The position numbers and the translations under genes are program-made. 64,000 bases of DNA from Natronosalvus halobius (GTDB lineage: Archaea > Halobacteriota > Halobacteria > Halobacteriales > Natrialbaceae), in NCBI RefSeq assembly GCF_024138145.1, contig NZ_CP099997.1, forward strand, positions 3,410,001 to 3,474,000, read 5' to 3'. Position 1 is the first letter of the stretch. Each line of letters starts with the position of its first letter. Positions 59,153-64,000 of the stretch are shown here, piece after piece. The notes beneath the pieces are model-generated. The model did not search any database. It worked only from the letters and a program-made list of their open reading frames with translations, and had not been told where the DNA came from.

Positions 59153-59863
59153 ATGAACCGAGCCGAAAAAGCCGCGCTCCAGCTACGAGCGGTCGACGTG
59201 TTGCGAATGCTCAAGGAAACCCGGACGTACGACGAACTCGCCGAGGCGACCGGCCTGCCGGCGGGCGACCTCAATCGCTACGTCAACGGGCACGTCCTCC
59301 CCGGAACCGAACGCGCCAGCGAGGTGGTCGAGGAGGTCGGCCGCGAGGCGCTAGCGGCCGAACTCGAGGCCCGCATCCAGGTCGACTCGGAAGGGTACGT
59401 CGACAACTCCGGGGCTGTCTTCGACCAGCCGTTTCTCGACCTCGCCGCACCCGTCGTGGCCGACGCGTTCGACTTCGAGCGCCCCGACGTCGTGTTGACG
59501 GCCGCCACCGACGGCATCACGCTGGCCGCCTCGCTCGCCAGCTACTACGGAACCCGGTGTGCGTACGCGAAAAAACGCAAGGAAACCGCCGTCGAGGACT
59601 TCTTCGAGGCCCGTGAACGCCTCGAGTCGGGCATCGAGCTCACCTACTACCTGCCGGCGGCCGCGATCGATCGCGACGACTCCGTCCTGGTCGTCGACGA
59701 CCTGATCCGATCCGGCGAGACCCAGGAACTGCTCCTGGACATCGTCGAAACGGCAGAGGCGGAGGTCGCCGGGGTCTTCGCGCTCATCGCTGCTGGAAGC
59801 GACGGCATCGAGCGCGCAGAGGGTCGCACGGAGGCGCCGGTCGGGTCGTTGACGACGGTTTAA
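59153..59863 (+). CDS. gfcR: GfcR-type transcriptional regulator (HTH + PyrE-like)
   Basis: A 236-residue regulator of the haloarchaeal GfcR family, in which a phosphoribosyltransferase fold is reused as a sensor. The N-terminal HTH (~10-55) shows AVDVLRMLKETRTYDELAEATGLPAGDLNRYVNGHVLPG. The PRTase-like domain has VLTAATDGITLAASLASYYG, the flexible loop YAKKRKETAVEDFFEARERLESG and the PRPP-binding LVVDDLIRSGETQ. GfcR controls glycolysis and Entner-Doudoroff genes in Haloferax (established). A KdgA-like gene lies at 18.6 kb; a regulatory link is inferred. Confidence 0.88.
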   Translation: MNRAEKAALQLRAVDVLRMLKETRTYDELAEATGLPAGDLNRYVNGHVLPGTERASEVVEEVGREALAAELEARIQVDSEGYVDNSGAVFDQPFLDLAAPVVADAFDFERPDVVLTAATDGITLAASLASYYGTRCAYAKKRKETAVEDFFEARERLESGIELTYYLPAAAIDRDDSVLVVDDLIRSGETQELLLDIVETAEAEVAGVFALIAAGSDGIERAEGRTEAPVGSLTTV

Positions 59864-59875
59864 GGTTGGTTTTCG

Positions 59876-59985
59876 TTCTCGTTCTCTCTTCGCACTCTCG
59901 CTCTCTCCCGCTCTCACCTTCTCGCTCTCCCCCGCTCTCACCCTCTCCCTTCGCCCTCCTTTCGCTCTCTATCTTGCTTCCCCCT
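59876..59985. repeat. Polypyrimidine CT-rich tract
   Basis: About 110 nt of nearly pure C and T with recurring ctctc and cgctctc motifs after the gfcR stop, between the convergent gfcR and cdd genes. Archaeal terminators are T-rich, so the tract may end transcription from either side; no stem was seen. Confidence 0.6.
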
Positions 59986-60015
59986 CACTCGACCCACGCT
60001 TTCACCTCACTCGCC

Positions 60016-60408
60016 TCACTCGAGCATCTCTTCGGTGATCGTATTCGGCAGGAGTTCCCCGAGGGTGTACTCACTCGGCGGGTCGTCGTCGCCCTCGTCA
60101 CAGCAGACGACGAGGTCGTCGTCGGCGAACTCCGCGAGCGTCTGGCGGCACATTCCACAGGGGGTAACACCGTCGCGCCGACCCGAACTGACGGCGAGTC
60201 GGGCAAAGTCGCGATGGCCGTTCTTGACGGCTTCGGCGATGGCGACCTCCTCGGCGTGGAGGCTGTTGCTGTAGTTCGCGTTCTCGAGGTTACAACCGAC
60301 GAAGACCTCGCCGTCGGCGGTCTCGATCGCTGCGCCGACGGGGTACTTGGAATAGGGAACGTGGGCTCGAGACTGGACATCGCGGGCGGCCTCGATGAGT
60401 GAATCCAT
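60016..60408 (-). CDS. cdd: Cytidine deaminase
   Basis: A 130-residue zinc enzyme converting cytidine and deoxycytidine to uridine forms. The catalytic HAEEVAIAEA (His/Glu, ~50) and PCGMCRQTLAEF (the zinc cysteines, ~83-94) are intact, together with GAAIETADGEVFVGCNLENANYSNS. Typical for the homotetrameric short type. Starts at ATG 60408 and converges on gfcR; salvage of pyrimidines is the expected role. Confidence 0.94.
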   Translation of the reverse strand: MDSLIEAARDVQSRAHVPYSKYPVGAAIETADGEVFVGCNLENANYSNSLHAEEVAIAEAVKNGHRDFARLAVSSGRRDGVTPCGMCRQTLAEFADDDLVVCCDEGDDDPPSEYTLGELLPNTITEEMLE

Positions 60409-60534
60409 GGCTGTGGCCCACGATTCGGCGGGGAGGTATCAAAGCGTTTCGTCGAGACCCGAACGGCTGCCATCGATTCCCACCGAGTGGGAGCCACTGG
60501 CAGGAGGTATGTGTTCACGGGGTGACGATTACGT

Positions 60535-60882
60535 ATGGGCCAGATCGCATCCGACGGACATCCGTGCGGTATCAGCGACGGGGAGGGTGGCTGCAACCCC
60601 GAGCAAATCGTCTCCCTCCTCTCCGAGGACACCGCCCGCGAGCTGTATCGCTACGCGGACGGCCCGACGACCGTCAGCGAGTTCACAGAGGCACTCGAGC
60701 TTCCGCTCAGCACGACCTACCGAACGGTCTCCCGACTCGAGGACGCCGGGCTGTTACGCTCGGTGAGTCGGACCGATCCAGCGAGGTACGTTCGCGCGGC
60801 CGATCACGTCTCTGTGAGCTACGATGACCCGATTCGGATCACGTGTGTACGCGGCGGATTGCCGCTGCACTGCGATCTGTAG
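60535..60882 (+). CDS. Small winged-HTH regulator
   Basis: A 115-residue DNA-binding protein. The winged HTH is clear at ~20-85 (IVSLLSEDTARELYRYADG, then TVSEFTEALELPLSTTYRTVSRLEDAGLLRSV). The N-terminal ~18 residues contain two cysteines and a histidine (HPCGISDGEGGCN) that could bind metal. The C-terminal tail VSYDDPIRITCVRGGLPLHCDL has two more cysteines. Its targets are unknown; the next gene is convergent. Confidence 0.75.
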   Translation: MGQIASDGHPCGISDGEGGCNPEQIVSLLSEDTARELYRYADGPTTVSEFTEALELPLSTTYRTVSRLEDAGLLRSVSRTDPARYVRAADHVSVSYDDPIRITCVRGGLPLHCDL

Positions 60883-60902
60883 ACTCGACCCTCCGTTTTT
60901 CA

Positions 60903-60974
60903 CTCTGCTCTTTTCGCTCTGCCACTTTTCACTCTGCCACTTTTCACTCTGCTCTTTTCGCTCAGCTTTTTTCG
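60903..60974. repeat. 15-bp ctctgccacttttca-type tandem repeat
   Basis: About five units of ctctgc[t/c][c/a]cttttc[g/a] follow the HTH gene stop in the gap 60883-61025, between the convergent HTH and phosphomutase genes. T-rich, so it may also help terminate transcription. Confidence 0.7.
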
Positions 60975-61025
60975 CTTTGGCTGACCGTTCTTCCGGACCG
61001 CTCTGGCGGCCACCCCACGATAGGG

Positions 61026-62411
61026 TCATCTCTGGTCGGCCACCGCCGACTCGATTACGTCACGTGCGTCCGAGACGAGCGCGTCGACGTCGTCGCTCTC
61101 GGCGTACAGGCGAACGTAGGGCTCGGTCCCGCTCGGGCGAACCAGCAGCCACGAGGCATCGGGGAACTCGAGGCGGACCCCGTAGTCGGTGTCGACCGTC
61201 ACCTCGTCGAACGCCGCCGGCAGCGTCGACTCGAGTGTCGCCATCGCGGGGCTTTTCGCAGACTCCGGGCAGTCGACCGAGACCTTGCGGTAGGGTCGTT
61301 CGGTGACGGGGTCGCGCAGGGCCTCGAGCGATCCGGCCTCGAGGGTGAGCGCGCCGACGACGGCCGCGCTGGTGACGCCGTCGATCCAGCCACCAGAGGC
61401 GGTGTGGATGTGTTTCCAGGGTTCGGCGGCGAAGACGACCTCGGTGTCCGCTGCGGTGTCATCTCCGGCCGCTGCTGCCTCGACCCGGGCGATTCCCTCG
61501 TGGAGCGATCCCAGCCGAACTCGCTCGACGCGGCCGCCGGCTTCTCGAACGCACTCGTCGATTCTGGCGGAGGCGTTGGGCGTCGTGACGACGACTGGGT
61601 CGTCCGCACCACTCGTTTCGGCGTAGTGGGCGGCGACGACCGCCAGGACCGTGTCCTCGTGGACGACTTCGCCGTCGCCGTTCAGGACGACGAGCCGGTC
61701 GGCATCTCCGTCGTGGGCGAGCCCCAGGTGGAACGAGCCCTCGGCCAGGAACGCCGAAAAGTCCGTCAGCGTCGCCGCGGTAGGCTTGCTCTCCCGGGCG
61801 GGGAAGTGACCGTCGACCGTCGCGTTGATCGCTACCACGTCTGCGCCGAGGACGTCGAGTACCTGCGGAGTCGCCAGCGCGCCGACGCCGTTGCCGCAGT
61901 CGACGGCGACCGACAGTCCCGCGAGTGGGCGGTCGTCCTCGTCGGGAAACCGCTCCTGGACATAGTTCACCACAGCCTGCCGGTACTGCTCGAGGACGTC
62001 GCCGCGTCGCGGTTTTCCCCACTCGTCCCACGGGGCGAGGTCGGGCGTTTCGACGACCGATTCGATCGCCTTCTCGGCCTCGCGGTCGTACTCGACGCCG
62101 TCGACGAACAGTTTGATCCCGTTGTCGGCGGGCGGGTTGTGACTCGCGGTGACCATGACGCCGCGACGCCCCTGCGAGGCGAACGCGAGCGCGGGCGTCG
62201 GCACCTGGCCGACGCGTTCGACGTTCGATCCGGCGCTCTCGAGGCCGGCCTCGAGCGCTGCGGCCAGCGCGGGACCGGTCTCTCGGCCGTCCCGACCGAC
62301 GACGAAGGAGTCACCTGGCGAGCCAGCGGCCTGGCCGACGGCGAGCGCGAGCGACGGCGTCACCGTGTCGGCGACGGGGCCGCGAATACCTGCGGTTCCA
62401 AAGAGGGTCAT
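61026..62411 (-). CDS. Phosphohexomutase (phosphoglucosamine/phosphomannomutase family)
   Basis: A 461-residue alpha-D-phosphohexomutase superfamily enzyme. The N-terminal MTLFGTAGIRGPVADTVTPSLALAVG is the archaeal GlmM/ManB type. The phosphoserine loop is VMVTASHNPPADNGIKLF (~98-115), the metal-binding loop HDGDADRL, the sugar loop EPWKHIHTASGG and the phosphate-contact loop VRPSGTEPYVR near the C-terminus. It interconverts hexose 1- and 6-phosphates for UDP-GlcNAc or GDP-mannose synthesis; which sugar is not determined. Start at ATG 62411. Confidence 0.88.
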   Translation of the reverse strand: MTLFGTAGIRGPVADTVTPSLALAVGQAAGSPGDSFVVGRDGRETGPALAAALEAGLESAGSNVERVGQVPTPALAFASQGRRGVMVTASHNPPADNGIKLFVDGVEYDREAEKAIESVVETPDLAPWDEWGKPRRGDVLEQYRQAVVNYVQERFPDEDDRPLAGLSVAVDCGNGVGALATPQVLDVLGADVVAINATVDGHFPARESKPTAATLTDFSAFLAEGSFHLGLAHDGDADRLVVLNGDGEVVHEDTVLAVVAAHYAETSGADDPVVVTTPNASARIDECVREAGGRVERVRLGSLHEGIARVEAAAAGDDTAADTEVVFAAEPWKHIHTASGGWIDGVTSAAVVGALTLEAGSLEALRDPVTERPYRKVSVDCPESAKSPAMATLESTLPAAFDEVTVDTDYGVRLEFPDASWLLVRPSGTEPYVRLYAESDDVDALVSDARDVIESAVADQR

Positions 62412-62622
62412 GCGGGTGTGTTGCTCGAGGAGGTACTTAGCGACACCGTCTCGGGGCGTTTCGTTGGCCGGCGTCGACAGCGCTACAAACCCGGGAGCCA
62501 GCACCCTCTCCCGGTCGGCGCGACTGCAGGCACCACGAATTTTGACGTCACCGATGGACTCTCACGTAATCCGACGAAAGTTCGTCAGCCACCGAACGCT
62601 GGCAGGGAATGACCGTCCGAAT

Positions 62623-62667
62623 CGTCCAGTGCGACCAGAACGTCCAGTGCGACCAGAACGTCCAGTC
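62623..62667. repeat. 18-bp tandem repeat in the 524-bp gap 62412-62935
   Basis: cgtccagtgcgaccagaa repeats at 62623-62640 and 62641-62658, with a partial third copy. The remainder of the gap holds no ORF with family resemblance; a 71-codon minus-strand ORF over the repeats (WTFWSHW) is a by-product. A weak TATA-like gtttaaagg lies just before the next ATG at 62936. Confidence 0.7.
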
Positions 62668-62935
62668 GATTGATCGGGAACCGATCGTCGGCGAGATTGG
62701 CACCGTCATCGGCGACGACCTGAACGGGCTGAGGTCGAGGTGAAAAATGTGGTCGTCTGGCACGTCCTGGAGTTCGTCCCTGACGCGTAACTAGCGACCG
62801 CGCACTATCCCCTCGGCTGCGTAACTGCTTCCTGGCGAGACACAACGCAGGCCCCGGTAGAAAATCTCCTCGTAGTATCGAGTGTCTGCGTTTATCGAGA
62901 CTCTCTACTTGTAGTCTGGCGCCCTGTTTAAAGGC

Positions 62936-63400
62936 ATGAGTAGGGGGCAAAGGGGGAGATGGCGATGGTCGAACGTCCCTGTCCCGGAATCGCACGTTGC
63001 CGGGCTACTCGTAGGGACGGTCGTCCACGTACTGAAGCCGTTGCGGTTGCTCGGGAACCAGCGACTCGCGCGGTCCGCAGGCTGGGGATTGACCGGGATT
63101 GGCCTGCTGATCATCGGGTGGGCGGTACGAACGGTTGGCGGGTCGGAACTGGGCGGTGAGAGGCCCGCGGTGCTCGTGACGACCGGACCGTACGCGTTCA
63201 GTCGCAACCCGATGTACGTCGGGTGGACGGCGTTGTATCTGGGGATCGCATTGCTTCTGAACACCGCGTGGCTGCTCGTCGTACTCCCAGTCGTGCTGTC
63301 TACCGTTCACCTGGTCGTCCGACGCGAGGAACGTTCGCTGGAACGTGAATTCGAAGACGCGTATCGCGCCTACCGGCGCGACGTTCGTCGATATCTCTAG
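62936..63400 (+). CDS. Isoprenylcysteine methyltransferase-like (ICMT/PEMT) membrane protein
   Basis: A 154-residue integral membrane SAM-dependent methyltransferase-fold protein. The diagnostic TTGPYAFSRNPMYVGWTALYLG (~85-106) and EERSLEREFEDAYRAYRRDVRRYL (C-terminus) match the ICMT/PEMT family. There are about four hydrophobic segments. Archaea lack protein prenyl-cysteine targets in the usual sense, so the substrate is probably lipid or small-molecule. Start at ATG 62936. Confidence 0.85.
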   Translation: MSRGQRGRWRWSNVPVPESHVAGLLVGTVVHVLKPLRLLGNQRLARSAGWGLTGIGLLIIGWAVRTVGGSELGGERPAVLVTTGPYAFSRNPMYVGWTALYLGIALLLNTAWLLVVLPVVLSTVHLVVRREERSLEREFEDAYRAYRRDVRRYL

Positions 63401-63527
63401 ACGAGGAACGCGTCGTCGATACAACCACCCGCTATCGGCTGGCTAAATGTTTCTCTAGCCGCCTGAGCGGACGGAGGAACTGAACGCGTGCTCGATGGCA
63501 GTGTTCCCCGTCCTGATCCAGTCGATA

Positions 63528-64000
63528 TCATCGAACCACCTCCTGCCTGCCGGTCTCAACGTCCGCGAGTTGGACCCGGGAATCGCCAGATCGCACCAGG
63601 GCGACACCGAACCAGAGGGTCCACAGGCTCATGACGATCGTGGACACCACCCAGACGAGACCGCCCAGGGCGATTCCGAGCAGCAGTCCCAGAACGACGA
63701 ACCCCACGAAGGCCGCGACCCCCGCAACGGCACCAATCCACGATGCCCAAACGGACGTCACTGATTGGGCACTCCGGGCTTCGTTGCCGGCGATCACGGC
63801 GATAGCCGCTGCCAGGAAGCCGAATCCGATGGCTTTTCCTTCGGCGAAGAGCTGCCACGCCTCGAACGTCGCTGTGTCGCCGGCCACCGCGGCCTGGGTG
63901 ATCACGGTGGCCTCTGCCACGGCGGTCGTCGTGACCCATAGTGAGCCTACGACCAGTACGGCCCACGCAGTCGTCGTCCACCAGTTCTGGGTGAGGCGCG
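63528..64000 (-). CDS. Partial multi-pass membrane protein (start beyond window)
   Basis: The minus-strand frame ending at 63528 is open to base 64000, with no in-frame ATG inside the window. Reading inward from 64000 gives a hydrophobic stretch (TAWAVLVVGSLWVTTTAVA), then further helices (AIGFGFLAAAIAVIAG, WIGAVAGVAAFVGFVVLG, and STIVMSLWTLWFGVALV). It ends with a short polar tail. Its family is not recognised; a GTG at 63920 could be a false internal start. About four or more helices in this part. Confidence 0.55.
   Translation of the reverse strand, partial: RLTQNWWTTTAWAVLVVGSLWVTTTAVAEATVITQAAVAGDTATFEAWQLFAEGKAIGFGFLAAAIAVIAGNEARSAQSVTSVWASWIGAVAGVAAFVGFVVLGLLLGIALGGLVWVVSTIVMSLWTLWFGVALVRSGDSRVQLADVETGRQEVVR

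Noticed and set aside
62548-62763. 71-codon minus-strand ORF with Trp-rich repeats
   Set aside because: Entirely produced by the 18-bp tandem repeat; no homology pattern or promoter.

Overview
The window is high-GC archaeal DNA, almost certainly from a halophilic archaeon (Halobacteria, probably a Natrialbales-type genus). Support: very acidic predicted proteomes, TFB and TATA-box promoters about 25-30 bp ahead of start codons (leaderless genes), HalX, HalOD1 and bacterio-opsin-activator type HTH regulators, TiaS, a PyrE-like GfcR regulator, and many small proteins of haloarchaea-restricted families. No rRNA, tRNA, CRISPR array or intact insertion sequence was seen. The genus assignment is inference.

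Layout. 1-9.6 kb: a glutaredoxin-thioredoxin reductase fusion, a DUF389 membrane protein, DUF357, transcription factor TFB, small zinc and UPF0058 proteins, a DUF555 protein with acidic tail, an OGG1-type DNA glycosylase, a winged-HTH regulator, a DtxR/SirR metalloregulator and arginase. 9.7-18.5 kb: type II NADH dehydrogenase, a small multidrug-export type membrane protein, UspA, DUF3179, a PIN-domain protein with a small partner, a bat-type HTH regulator, a HalOD1 protein and a 1074-residue multi-PAS histidine kinase. 18.6-23.6 kb: a KDG/KDPG-type aldolase, two tandem AIR-synthase-like paralogues separated by decayed DNA carrying a PGF-CTERM-like fragment, and thiD. 23.8-32.5 kb: a secreted PQQ propeller, a CsaA-like protein, small haloarchaeal proteins, the biotin transporter bioY-bioM-bioN preceded by a BirA-box-like operator, a lipoate ligase, an M23-like protein and a DRG GTPase. 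32.6-45.6 kb: TiaS, an HTH regulator, a histidine kinase / HalX regulator / RAD55-like operon, glutaredoxin, purine-type permease, TrkA, a DNA methyltransferase, a CaCA antiporter, an ECM4-type GST and MsrB. 45.7-64 kb: a DapA-like aldolase with mutL, an ArsR-like regulator, an ABC exporter, a receiver-PAS kinase, mutS, thrS behind a long leader, gfcR, cytidine deaminase, a phosphohexomutase, an ICMT-like methyltransferase and a partial membrane protein.

Functional themes: thiol redox (Grx-TrxR, Grx, GST, MsrB), DNA maintenance (OGG1, MutS, MutL, methyltransferase), cofactor supply (biotin uptake, lipoylation, thiamine), and two-component signalling. The most specific regulatory signals read from the DNA are a 7-14-7 inverted repeat over the bioY TATA box that matches the BirA-box pattern, and a palindrome at the sirR promoter. 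Intergenic spaces are unusually rich in short tandem repeats (15-23 bp units). The three-gene kinase / HalX / RAD55-like operon with a degenerate Walker A is the best candidate here for a little-described system.
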